A stretch of 64,000 nucleotides of DNA from Kitasatospora sp. MAA19. GTDB taxonomy: Bacteria; Actinomycetota; Actinomycetes; Streptomycetales; Streptomycetaceae. Location of the stretch: the NCBI RefSeq assembly GCF_029894125.1, contig NZ_JARXYZ010000021.1, positions 1 to 64,000 of the forward strand, written 5' to 3'. Both the position numbers and the translations under genes were made by a program. A model generated the notes under the pieces. The model saw nothing but the letters and a program-made list of their open reading frames with translations, made no database searches and was not told the DNA's origin. Positions 43,027 through 54,500 of this stretch are shown one piece after another. Positions within the stretch are counted from its first letter, which is position 1; each line of letters opens with the position of its first letter.

Positions 43027-45003
43027 ATGTCCCACCCCCGCGCCGGTCGGCGCAGCGCCCTGCGAGCCGCCGTCGCCGTGTCGGCACTGGCCGGACTCGG
43101 CGCCGTCTGGGCAGCGCCGACGGCCCTCGCCGCCGACCCGCAGTCGAACCCCGGCAAGACCGCCCCCGACGCGACGGACTGGCTGAAGTTCGCCAACGGG
43201 CGCCTGGTGTACGGCCAGGACGCCCAGGGCAACCGGATCCCCGACTTCAGCTACGCCGGCTACCGCAACGGCGCCCAGCCGCTGCCGACCGCCAAGGTCG
43301 CCGTCACCCTGGACCCGGCCGCGAACGGCGATGACAGCGACCGCGTCCAGCAGGCGCTCGACAAGGTCGCCGCCCTGCCGCAGGGGTCGGACGGCCTGCG
43401 CGGGGCCGTGCTGCTGACCGCCGGCACGTACCGGCTCGGCAAGCCGCTGCGGATCAAGGCCTCCGGGGTGGTGCTGCGGGGCGCGGGCAGCGGCGCCAAC
43501 GGCACCAGGCTGGTGGCGTCGGGCGAGCCCCGCCCGCTGGTCGAGATCGCCGGCGAGGGCGGGCCGCAGAAGAGCGGTGCCGAGCACGCCGTCACCGACG
43601 CCTACGTCCCGGTGGGCGCGACCACGCTGACCCTCGACTCGGCCGCCGGGCTGAAGGTCGGCCAGAACGTCGTCGTCCAGCGGCCCCAGGAGGACGCCTG
43701 GATCAAGGCCATCGGCATGGACCACATCCCCGACCGCGACAGCGGCACGGCCTCGAAGCCCTGGACCCCCAACGACGGCCTGCAGTTCCAGCGCACCGTC
43801 ACGGCGATCGACGGCAACAAGGTCACCCTGGACATCCCGCTGACCAACGCCCTGGAGAAGGAGTACACCCACGCCAAGGTGTGGGCGTACGACTTCCCGG
43901 GCCGGATCAGCCAGGTCGGCGTCGAGGGCTTCAGCGCCGACGGCTCGGCCTTCACCTCGGCCGCCGGGTACGAGGAGCACGGCTACTTCGCCAGCCGCTT
44001 CGTGGACTTCGCCGCCGTCCAGGACGCCTGGGCCCGCGACATCGCCGCCGACCGGTTCGGCGCGGGCGTCGGCTCGATCGGCGGCACCGCCTCCCGGGTC
44101 ACCGTCACCGGCACCTCCGCCACCGGCATGGAGAAGGCCATCCCGCAGCGTGCGCCGTTCGCCCAGCCCGGCGCGTACAGCATCGACGGTCAGCAGAGCC
44201 TGGTCGTCAACTGCAAGGTGTCCGGCAGCAACGTGCACGCCTGGCTGACCGGACCGCGGGTGCCCGGGCCGAACGTCTTCTCGCACTGCACGTCGGACAA
44301 CGTCGGCGGCTTCCGGCTGGACGCCGGCCCGCACCAGCGGTGGGCCACCGGCACCCTGTACGACGACATCACCATGCTCCACTCGCGGGGCCCCAACGAC
44401 GACCTCGCGCTGACCAACCGCTCGAACGCCGGCTCCGGGCAGGGCTGGGCCGGCGCCAACCAGGTCATGTGGAACGCCAACGTCGGCTACTACGGCGTGG
44501 AGAATCCGCCCACCGCGCACAACTGGGCGTTCGGCACCGTCGGCAAGCCCGTCGAGGGCAAGCAGAGCGGCGTGCAGGTCTCGACCGGCACCCCGGTGCA
44601 GCCCGAGAGCCTGTACGCCCAGCAGCTCGCCGAGCGCGGCGGCGCCGCCCCGGCCCCCAGGCCGACGACCACCCCGACCACCCCGACCACCGCGCCGGCC
44701 ACGACTCCGGCGACGACCCCGGCCGGCAGCCCGACGGCCAAGCCGACCGCGAGCGCCTCGGCGCCCACGACCGCGCCCACCACCGCCCCGGGCACCGGGT
44801 CGGCCACGGCCACGCCGTCCGCGACCCACCGCAGCGCGGCCGCCGTCGCGGCCACCGGGACGGAGCCGCCCGGTACCAGCCTGGCCTCGACCGGCGCCGG
44901 CGACCTTTCCACCGCGCTGACGGTGGCCGGCGGCACGATGGTCGTCGGCGGTCTGGCCCTCGGGCTGGCCCGCGAGCGCCGCCGCGGCCGGCACGCGGGC
45001 TGA
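43027..45003 (+). CDS. Cell-wall-anchored pectate-lyase-like beta-helix protein (LAXTG)
   Basis: The ATG at 43027 follows GAGGAGAG; the longer upstream frame is shadow. The 658-residue product has a Sec signal (ALRAAVAVSALAGLGAVWAA, then PTALA) and a right-handed beta-helix of the pectate-lyase-superfamily type (DSDRVQQALDKVAALPQGSD, AVLLTAGTYRLGKPLRIKAS, GVVLRGAGSG, then repeated coils to about 520). After a Thr/Pro-rich wall spanner, the end is GTSLASTGAGDLS, a hydrophobic helix and RERRRGR, an LAXTG signal for class E sortase. The catalytic residues of pectate lyases could not be identified, so the substrate is unknown. It is divergent from the golvesin-like gene. Confidence 0.85.
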   Translation: MSHPRAGRRSALRAAVAVSALAGLGAVWAAPTALAADPQSNPGKTAPDATDWLKFANGRLVYGQDAQGNRIPDFSYAGYRNGAQPLPTAKVAVTLDPAANGDDSDRVQQALDKVAALPQGSDGLRGAVLLTAGTYRLGKPLRIKASGVVLRGAGSGANGTRLVASGEPRPLVEIAGEGGPQKSGAEHAVTDAYVPVGATTLTLDSAAGLKVGQNVVVQRPQEDAWIKAIGMDHIPDRDSGTASKPWTPNDGLQFQRTVTAIDGNKVTLDIPLTNALEKEYTHAKVWAYDFPGRISQVGVEGFSADGSAFTSAAGYEEHGYFASRFVDFAAVQDAWARDIAADRFGAGVGSIGGTASRVTVTGTSATGMEKAIPQRAPFAQPGAYSIDGQQSLVVNCKVSGSNVHAWLTGPRVPGPNVFSHCTSDNVGGFRLDAGPHQRWATGTLYDDITMLHSRGPNDDLALTNRSNAGSGQGWAGANQVMWNANVGYYGVENPPTAHNWAFGTVGKPVEGKQSGVQVSTGTPVQPESLYAQQLAERGGAAPAPRPTTTPTTPTTAPATTPATTPAGSPTAKPTASASAPTTAPTTAPGTGSATATPSATHRSAAAVAATGTEPPGTSLASTGAGDLSTALTVAGGTMVVGGLALGLARERRRGRHAG

Positions 45004-45026
45004 CGCCCACCCGGGCCCGACGACGG

Positions 45027-45057
45027 CCCCGGCCGGTGGAGCTCCCACCGGCCGGGG
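45027..45057. terminator. 13-bp hairpin between convergent genes
   Basis: CCCCGGCCGGTGG (45027-45039) pairs with CCACCGGCCGGGG (45045-45057) across AGCTC. It separates the plus-strand LAXTG gene from the minus-strand toxin operon and can serve both. Confidence 0.8.
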
Positions 45058-45085
45058 GCCGTCCGCCGATGTGGCCGCAGTGGCC

Positions 45086-45523
45086 TCAGAGGCCTTCCTC
45101 GACCTCCCAGACCGTCTCCTGCCCCGCCGCCGGCGGGGCCAGCAGGAACGCCACGGCCCGCTCCTGCACGTCCGGGGCCGGCGGCTCGGGCGCGGCGCCC
45201 GCCGCCGTCCGCTCGCGCAGGTGCGCGAGCAGGCCCGGCTCCGGGGCCAGGCCGTACCGGTCGAGGTAGTAGGTCACGGTGTCGGTCCAGATCCACCGGC
45301 CGTCGCAGCGGTAGTTCATCGGCACACCGCCCGGCCGCTCCGGGTCCAGGACGTCGTCCATCAGGCTCGGGGTCATCAGCACGGTGGTGGCCGAGGCCAG
45401 GTACTCGACCAGCGCCTCCCGCTCGTCGCCGTCCTCGATCACGGGGTGGTCCTCGTGGAAGTCCGGCCCGGTCAGCGGGTCGACCAGGTCGAAGACGGCG
45501 GCAAGGGTGAACTCCGCGGTCAC
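45086..45523 (-). CDS. Toxin-coupled small protein, candidate immunity factor or chaperone
   Basis: The GTG overlaps the stop of the giant gene (GTGA), and the product has 145 residues. It is acidic, without signal or membrane segments, and mixes strands and helices: FTLAAVFDLVDPLTGPDFHE, EALVEYLASATTVLMTPSLM, MNYRCDGRWIWTDTVTYYLD, then LLAHLRERTAAG. I know no named family for it. Position as the last gene of the operon, translationally coupled to a multidomain toxin-like protein, is what immunity proteins of polymorphic toxins show. A single small protein is unlikely to neutralise all effector domains, so a chaperone or an immunity factor for one domain are both possible. Confidence 0.6.
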   Translation of the reverse strand: MTAEFTLAAVFDLVDPLTGPDFHEDHPVIEDGDEREALVEYLASATTVLMTPSLMDDVLDPERPGGVPMNYRCDGRWIWTDTVTYYLDRYGLAPEPGLLAHLRERTAAGAAPEPPAPDVQERAVAFLLAPPAAGQETVWEVEEGL

Positions 45524-48500
45524 TTGATCAGCTCCTGGAAAATCTGCTCCGCCAGCGCGTCCGGCTGGTCGGTGTCGAACGGGATGGCGCCCCTGATCGG
45601 CGCCTCGTACTGGTCGTCGTGGTCGACGCGGAGGTAGTTCTCGGGCCGGGGCTGCGAGTCGCCGCCGGGCGGGAGGTGGGCACCGAGCTTCTCGACGACC
45701 GGGACGAGCGTACCGTCGGTCGGGCGGTCGAAGCGGTACCAGTTCCCGCCGGCGGAGATGCCGGGCCGACCGGTCTTCGTCATGCCCACCCGGTGCGCCA
45801 CCACCAGGTCCCCGCGCCTGCCGAGGTCCGGCACGCCGTTCTCGTCGACCTTCGGGACGAACCAGACCGGCCCGTCGCCGGCGTAGGCCGACCCCGTGAT
45901 CGTGGGATCGAGCGCCCACAGCTTGGTCATCACCTGCGCCACGTAGCTCGTCTCGATCCCGGAACCCAGGTTGCAGGCCACGAACTGCAGCGGCTTCTCG
46001 CCGTCCCAGGTCTTGTCCGTGAACGCCTGGTGCAGCCCCGTCGCCACCTGGTCGGGCGAGAGGAGCTGGTTCACGTGGACCGGGTATCCGGAGTCGGTGT
46101 GCATCGCCACCGTGAAGAAGCGGTCGTCGAGCGGGAACCTCTGCATCGCCGCCTGCTTCTGGACGTGCGTCTCCAGGTTCGGTGCCGCGCCGATGACCGT
46201 GACGGGCTGCCGCCGCGGGTCCCCGGGCGGGTTGTGTCCGCCGGGCTGGGCGGCCTGGTGCCCGGTCGGCGTCTGCGGGGTGTCGGGCGTGTTCGGGGTG
46301 TTCGGCGTGGCCGGCGTCAGGTGGCCGCCGCCCGGGGTGCGGGGAGTTCGGGGGGTGCCGGGTGTCTGGAGGGCCGTCCAGTTCTTCTCGACCTCGGACG
46401 CGGAGACGTGCGCCCCCTGCTTCTTGAGCGAGTTGACCACCTTCAGCAGCCGGTGGCGGTCCAGCGGCACGACCGGCAGTGAGGCGTCCCCGACCTTGTT
46501 CAGACGCTTCAGGTAGGTGTCCACTTCCTCCTTGGTCACGGGGTTCTCGTGGGACAGTTTGAGCCCTTCCCGCACCACGTCCGTCATCCGGCGCACGCTC
46601 CGCAGCCGGTCGATGTCGACGTGGTTCGGACCGCCGTGGAGCTCCGCCGCGAGATTGCCGATGTACCAGGTCTTCAGCCCCATGGCCTCCTTGGTCTTGA
46701 CGTTGGGGAAGGCGTGCGCCGCGGACCAGGCGCCGAGACCGTCCGCGTTCGTGACGCCGATCTCCTTGCCCAGGGCCCAGAGGTCCCCGTGCTCCTTGAT
46801 CCCCCGGACGCCGGACATCCCGGCCAGGTGGGACTGCAGTTCCTCCTTGGCCTGGCGGACAGTCGCCGAAGCCGGCGTTCCCGGCGTACCCAGCGGGGGG
46901 AAGGAGGAGCGCGAGTTGGCCTCCTTCACGTCGATGAAGAGCTTGCCGCCCGCCTTCCGCCGCTCCTGCACCGTGTAGGTGCTCCCCGGCTTGCCCAGCA
47001 CCTCGTGCTCCTGCATCTCCACCGAGAAGGCGGAGATGTCCTTGGCCGCCCCGCCACCGGTCAGCTCCATGGTGACCAGCAGCGGCTCGGTGCCGAAGAC
47101 GGTCCTGCGGGTGTCCCGGAACCTGATCGCGACGGACTCCCGGCGGCTGGTGCTGGTGAAGTCACCGTGCTTGACGTGCGAGCCGCCGTAGGCCGGGGAC
47201 AGCCCCGTGAAGCCCTTGAACGAGATGGCGGCGGCGCCACGGTAGACCTTGCCCTCGGCCGGCGGCAGCTGTTCCAGCGCCGACTCCAGCATCCGCGTGT
47301 GTTCGCGCAGCTCCGCCTTGAGCCCCGGCAGGACGTCCGTCCTCACGAGCTCCATGATCTTCTTGCGGTTCGCGTTCTCCACGGACTCGATGGCGGAATG
47401 CTGCCGGAGCAGGTCCTTGATGGCGGGGTGGGAGGCCAGCGAGAGGGGTGTCGGGCCCGAACCCCAGAGCAGGTGCTTGATCTGGACCAGCATGGCCCGG
47501 TCGAGCGAGTCGCCGAACCTCATCATCACGTTGATCAGCGGGAAGACCGGTCCGGTGTAGGCCGCCAGGGCGTAGAAGTGGGCCTTGGTGAGCTTGCTCA
47601 GGACCTCCTGAGGCGTCATGTGGTTGGTGTTCAGCCAGTTCCTGACGCCCTCGACCACCTCTTCGGGCGCGTTGATGTCGTCGTCGGGCTTGCCCGCGGC
47701 CATCTCCTCGAAGATCTCGAACCGCTTCTCGACCACGTTCCGGTGCGGGCCGCCCGGTTCCCCGAAGCCGCCGTCCTGCTGCGTGATCTTCGAGACGTAG
47801 ACCTGCTCGTGCGGCAGCATGTGGTCCGTGCCCGCGTGCCCGCGCACCTGGTCGAGCGAGATGCCCGGCAGGTTGCGGTACATGTTCTCGGCGGACGTCA
47901 GCGTGTCCTCGCCCAGCGGCTTCGTCACGCCGGTCAGCTCGACCCCCTTGAGGATCTCGTAGACCGAGTGGTCGCTGGTGGGCAGCATCCAGCCGAACAG
48001 CGCCTTGACCATGTGGTCGGGGTCGACCCCGGCGACGTCGAGCAGCTTGAACGCCGTCATCAGCTTGGCCGAGGTGGCCGAGATGCCGGCGACCAGCCGC
48101 ATGCCCATCCCGCCGTTGGCCTCCTTGTACCAGGGGGAGTCCGGGCTGAGCTTGTGGACGGACGCCCCGGTGCGCCAGCTGAGCGGCGTGTCGGGGCCGA
48201 TCTCACCGGGGCCGAGATCGACGTCGGCGCGATGCTCGACCAGCTTGTACAGGACCTGGCCGCCGTGGGCCCCCCGCTCGACGATCACGTCGTGGACGCC
48301 GGGCTGTGCCTTGAGCGCGTCGAGGTCGTACGAACCGTCCGCCTTCAGCGGGACGTTCTCCCACAGCACCTCCTCCAGACGGAGCCCGACCACGTCCCAG
48401 GCCAGCGGGTTGACCTTGAGGAAGGCCACCTCGCGCTCGCTCAACTTGACGCCGGTGACGTCCAGTTGCAAGGCCGAGGGCCCCGGCACCTCGTTCGCCG

Positions 48501-51500
48501 GCCGCGGGCGGCGGGCGGTCAGGCTGGCCAGGTAGCTCTTGCCGTCGGAGAACCAGGTCTCCGACTGGGCCAGCACGTTGCCGGTGCCGAACACGTCGTG
48601 TTCGAACATGGTCGCGTGCTTGGGGCTGACCTTGCTCAGGCTCTCGTACAGGCCCTTGCGGACCGGGCCCTCCAGGAACACGTGGTGCTCCTTCAGCGCC
48701 GCCACGTTCAGACCGAGCTGCTCGGCCCGGGTCCAGTCCTGCTTCTCGATGATGGTGTTGAGCAGCTTCTTGAGGCTGAACTCGGAGTCGTTGAAGTAGG
48801 CCCCGTTGAAGAACGCCGTCATCAGCTCGCGGGTGTTGCCCGTCTTGGCACCGGGCTTGAGGAACTCGCCGATCTGCTCCGGGGTGAGCTGGGTGCCGAT
48901 CTGCCCCGCGGACGTGGGGTCATCCTTGAAGATCGTCTGCATGCGCTCCGCCGCCGGCGCCTCGGGGAAGGCCTGCCGGAGCACGTTCAGCAGCTTGACC
49001 ACCGTCCTGCGTGCGGCGTCCTCCGCCTCCGGCAGGTTGTGGCAGTACGCCCCGAGCTTGGTCTCGAAGTCCCGGGTCGCCGTGGCGTACTCGGGCGCGT
49101 CGTAGACCGCGCGCTTCCCGAAGGGGGTCGCACCCGGCATCTCGTGCGCGACCGTCGGGGAGTCCGACCAATGGAGGCCCTCCGGGAGACCGGTGTGCGG
49201 GGCCGGCACGGAGAGGTCCGGTGGCAGGTGCGGGCCGAGCTCCTCGACCTGCGGCTCGGCCGGGTGCTGCGGGTGCTCCGAGTGCTCCAGGTCTTCCGGC
49301 TGGGCCGCGTGCTCGGGCCGGCCCGCGTGCTCGGCGGCGTTCTCCGGTACCGAGACCTTCAGCCACTGGCCGCCCGGCACCACGACCGGCAGGCCGTTGG
49401 AGTCGAAGCCGACGGTCTTGGCCACGACGAGGTGGCCCGGGCCGTCCGACTCGACGGTGAAGGCGGCCCCGGTGGGCTTCGGCACGAACCAGAGCTTGCC
49501 CTCCGGGACGTACGCCTCCAGCGGGCCGCTCACCTTGCCCCGCAGGGCGGTCAGCACCTCACTCGCGTACGAGGAGGCCTTGCCCGTGCCGAACTCGCAG
49601 GCGGGGAACTGCAGCGGCCTGCCCTCCGCCCAGATCCCCCGGGCCCGCAGCTCCGCCAGGACGTTCGCCAGCTCCTCCGGGCCGACCCGCTCGCCGTGCC
49701 AGGTCGGGGCGCCGTCGGCGTGCTCCGAGTGGAAGGCGACGGAGAAGAACCGCGGGTCCTTGGGGAAGCGGGCGACGGCCGTGCCGGTCTCGTGCAGCTG
49801 GGCGGCCGGGCTGTCGGGGTCGGCGAGCCAGCGCACGTCCGAGCCCTCGTGGGCGTGGACGAGGGCGTCCACGATCTCGTGCACCCGCTCGGGACGCGGA
49901 GCGTGCTCGGCGGTGCCCGGGTGCTCGGGCTGCACGTGCTGGGGCTGCGGGTTCGACGGCGGCTCCGCGACCGGGTGCTCCGGCTGCGGGTGCTCCGGCT
50001 GCGGGTGCTGCCCGGGCGTGGCGCCGCCGGCCGGGTGGTCGACCTGGAGGGTCGTGTGCTCGTAGGGGAAGCCCTCGTGGTTGAAGCGGGTCAGACGCAC
50101 CCCACCGTCCGGCTCGGCCAGCAGCAGGTCGACCGGCGCCATGAAGGTGTCCGCCACCCGCCGCGCCGCCGCGTTCGGATCCGTCAGCAGCCCGTCCTCC
50201 ACTCGCAGCACGATCCGGAACGACCCCATGTCCTTCGACAGCAGCCGGGGCATCAGAGCCTCCTCCAGCCCCGCCGGGTCCAGCGGGCCGTCGCCGGACA
50301 GCTCGCGGACGTCGAACGGGGTCGGGTCCAGCCCGTCCTGCGGGGACTCGTAGGGCACGGAGTCCCAGGAGAGCTTCACCGCGGCAGGGCCGGTGGGGGC
50401 CGGGGCGGTCTGCGGCTCGTCGGCGAGCCCGTGCCACAGCTTCCGGTCCGCGTCGGTCAGCCCCTCGGCCTCGATGCCGGGCAGGTGGGCACGGATGTCG
50501 GCCTCGGTGAGCGGCAGGCCCGCCCCGGTCGTCCGCTCGATCGCGTCGGCGGTGCCACGCAGGTGCTCCCAGCTCACGCCGTCCTCGCCGGGCTCGTAGA
50601 GGTGGTCCGCATAGCTCGCCACGGCCGTCTCCGTCGGATGGCCCGGGAACATCGCGTGGGCGAGGTCCGACAGGTCCCGGGCCGTCTTGAGGTGTGCCAC
50701 GCCGGACGCGTCGAGGGAGGGCACACCGGTGCCGTAGAGCGAACGCCCGAGCCGGACCAGGTCGAGCACCTGGTGGTGGTGGACCGCCGCGTCGCCCGGT
50801 CCGGTGCCGGCGTGCAGGCCGATCGCATCGCCGATCTGGGTGATCAGGGTGTGGTCGGCGGGGCCGGCGGCCGTGTTGAACTGGTCGCCGAGCGAACCGG
50901 CGACGTACTGGTCGAAACGGTCCATGCCCTCGACCAGGTGGTCGGCGATCTCGTGCGTGGTGTAGCCGCCGAGGAAGAGCTCGAAGGAGTTGGTCAGCAC
51001 GGAGGGCCGGAAACCCTGCTCCAGCAGGAACTTCTGCATCAGCACGCTGACGTTCACGCGACTGTTGGCGTCGGAGAACGGCTGGATGATCTGCAGGGCC
51101 CGGGTCACCTTGGCGATCGCGAGCAACTTCGCATGGTCGTCGGTGGCCGCGGCGACCTCGGTGTAGTAGCGGTCCAGGACCGCTTGGACGTGGCCGGGCG
51201 CCTCACCGTGGGCGTAGCTGATCGAGATCATGCCCTCGCCCTTCTGCCCACGGGAGAAGGCCACCAGCGGCAGCCCGAGACCCTTCGTGGAGCCGGGCTT
51301 GGCCGTGATGTCCCCGAGCAGCTGACGACCGTTGACGAGGTCGTCGGCGAGGTCGGACGCCGCGGTGGTCCGGCCGGTGCCGCGCATGGTGGTGTGCAGG
51401 CGGTCGCCCTTGGTGCCGGACCACTCCGTGGCGACGTTCCGGCCGGAGCCCTCGACCAGGTGCTGGGTGGCGAGCTTGTGCAGCTCCTCGTAGGCGTGGA

Positions 51501-54500
51501 CGTCGATCCGCGACCAGTCACGGCCGGACCCGGACGTCCCGTCCAGCACCTCACGGAACAGCTCGGTCATGCTCTGCCGGAAACCCGGGTACTTCGTCCG
51601 GTCCAGGTGGTTCGCGGCGTCGGACGGCGAGTTGATGAGCGCGTCCTGGTGGACGTTGGCGTCGATGAACAGCCGCCACCACGAGGACTCGGGGATGAGG
51701 TCCGCGAGCCTCGGGCCGCTGTGCGCGGGCGGTGCCGGGTCGGGGTGCGGGCCGGGCTCGGGCTCGGGGTTCCCGACCGGGTCGGGTACCGGCGGGGCCT
51801 CCGTCCGCTCGTCGGCCGTCGGCTTCGGGTGGCCGGCCGGGGGCGTCACCGGATCGGGCGCGGTCGCGGGGTCCGGCTTCGGCTGCGGGTGCTTCGGCGT
51901 CGCGAGACCGTCCGGGTTGTTCTCGCTGAAGGTCAGGTAGTGGTCGCTCATCACCTTGGCGTCGACCGTCTCCCGCTCCGGGATGTCGACCGTGATCGGG
52001 ATGACGCCCTTCTCGACCAGCTTCTCCTTGCCCTTGAAGAAGACGACCTCGACCTCCGCGAAGCCGTCGTACCGCGCCATCGGCGTGTTGAACTTCGCGT
52101 GCGAGACGACCTGACCCGCGTTGCCGACCGACAGGCCCTCGCGCGTTCGGTGCGACCCACCGACGATGGCCTGGAAGGTGCCCTCGGCCACGCCGACGTC
52201 CGTCTTGACGCCGCCCTGGATCTGGCCGCCCCAGAGCGACCAGTCGAGCCTGGTCTTGGTGGAACTGGTCGAGGTCGCGTTGGAGGGGCTGAGTTCGACC
52301 TTGCCGTCGGTGCGGTCGTACTCCAGCTGCAGGACCTTCAGGTTCACCTGCACGCCACCGTCCGTCACCAGCAGCCGCCGCCCGGGCGAGGGCGTGCTCA
52401 GCGGCTCGCCCCGGGTGGACGCGCCGAAGTTGCTGGCGAGCTGGGTGTGGTCGGCGGTGTTGCGCGCGAGGCCCTCCAGCCGGTCCCAGGTGCGGCTGCC
52501 GAAGAACGTGCGGCCCTTCACCCGCAGCAGGTCCTGCACACCGCCGGAGTCGCCGAGCCAGCGCATGACGTCGATGTCGCGCAGGCCCTCGGTCCAGACC
52601 CGGGCGGGCGGCGCCTTGACGACCGTCTCGACCGGCGGCTCGGCGGGCGCCGGCGGCCGGGCGGGCGCGGTGCGGTGCTCCGGAGCCTCGAACGGCGTGG
52701 GCTTGGGACCCTTCGACGGGCGCCCCTCCCCCGCCTCGACCGCCGCCTCGAAACCGACCTTCGCGGTGTCGATGCTGTGCACGACCCTGCCGAGCTGCCG
52801 CATTCCCCGCCAGGCCTGCCCGGCGGCCGACTTGACGTGCTCGAAGGCCGTCCCGGGGGCGGTCGTGGAGGAGTCCGGCCGGACCAGCCGGTCCGGGCCG
52901 CCGAGCGGGACCAGCGGCCGGCGTTCCATCCGGAAGTACAGGGTCGCCTCGCCGGTGTAGACGCTGCCGGCGAGCTTGGTCTTGGTGGCGGCGCCCGCGG
53001 TGGTGCGCTGCGCCTGGACGTCGAGCTGATCGTGCCCCCAGGAGTGGGTGACGGACCCACCGGCGGTGACGGCCGGTCCGACCGGCAGCGGGCTGCTGGT
53101 GCCCTGGGCGGAGACGGTCACGGTGTTGCCGCGCCCGGCGCCGTAGCTGGTGACGCCGTCCGAACTGGCGAAGGACTTCTGCACCTGGGTACCGGTGTTG
53201 AACTCGGTCTGCGCGGTCTCCCCGGTGTGCTCCAGGCGGGAGACGCCGGCCGTGATCCGGACGGTGCTGCGGCCGTGCTTCACCACGATCTCGTGGCCGG
53301 ACATCATCGACTTCAGCTGCGGCTGGAGCTTGGTGACGTCGAGTTCGGCGAGGATCTTCTCCTTCATGCCGGCCCAGTCCGAGCCGAGCACCTTGGTGGC
53401 GCGGCGGTCGATGCCGTCCACGGCGGTCTCGCCGACCGACCGGTGGTCCTCCCCACCCGCCGGGTGCGGGCCGCCTCCGCCGCGGGGGCGCAGCGGGTAG
53501 ACGTCGGTGACGACGTCGGAGGAGCCGAGCCGGTGGGTCCGCTCGACGCGGGCGGGCGGGTCGAGTGGCTTCTTCAGCGGCGCGGTCTCGGTGGAGCCGT
53601 GCGGCGGCGCGTCGCGCAGCGGGACGGCGACGGTGGTGTGGACCGGCACGGTGAGGTCGGGCGCGGTGACCTTCTCGCCGAGCTTCCTCGCCTCGATGTG
53701 GACGGTGAAGTCGGCGGTGCCGCTGAACAGGCCGGCCGGTTCGACCGTCTTGCCCTTGGAGACGGTGGCGCCGGTGGTGTCCACGGTGGAGCCGTGCACG
53801 AAGTCGCTGCGGCGGGAGAGGTTGAGGCCGAGGTCGACGTGCGGCAGCTTGAAGCGGAACGGGGCCGAGAAGACGTCGCGGACGCGCCGGTCCTTGCTGA
53901 CGCCCGTGGACACCCGAGTCTGGGTGCCCAGTTCGAACTCGAACTTCTCGACCGTGTCCGTGTGCTGGAAGTCCTTGGTGAGGCCTGCCTTGACGGTGAC
54001 GGTGGTGTCCCAGCCGTGGATGGAGACGTGCTCGGTGAGCTTGCCGCCGCGGGACAGCTTGGACAGCTGCGGCTTGAGGGCGAAGGGGTCGAACCGGTTC
54101 TTGAGCTTCACCAGGACGTCGTCGGGGACGGAACCGAACTGCTTCCGCAGGGTCTTCTCGACACCGTCGATGACGGCGGTGTCGCCGTTGCCGAGGCTGT
54201 GCACGACGTCGGAGGCGCTCAGCGCGCCGCGTTCGGTGATCCGGTGCGGGGGGTCGTGCGGCTCGGCGGGCCCCTCGTGGGTGACCGGGGTACCGGTGCC
54301 GGGGCCGGTGAACAGCGCGCGCCCGTCCGCGCCGACGGTGTAGCGGCCGGTCTCCTTGGCGTCGAGGCTGACCTCGGCCCGGATCGGGACGGTGACGGTG
54401 TGCTCCTTGCCGTCGACCGTCAGCTTGACCTCGACGCCGATCCCGGCGTCGTAGATCTCCTGCGGGCGGGCGTACTTGCCGTTGGCGTAGACCTTCTGGG

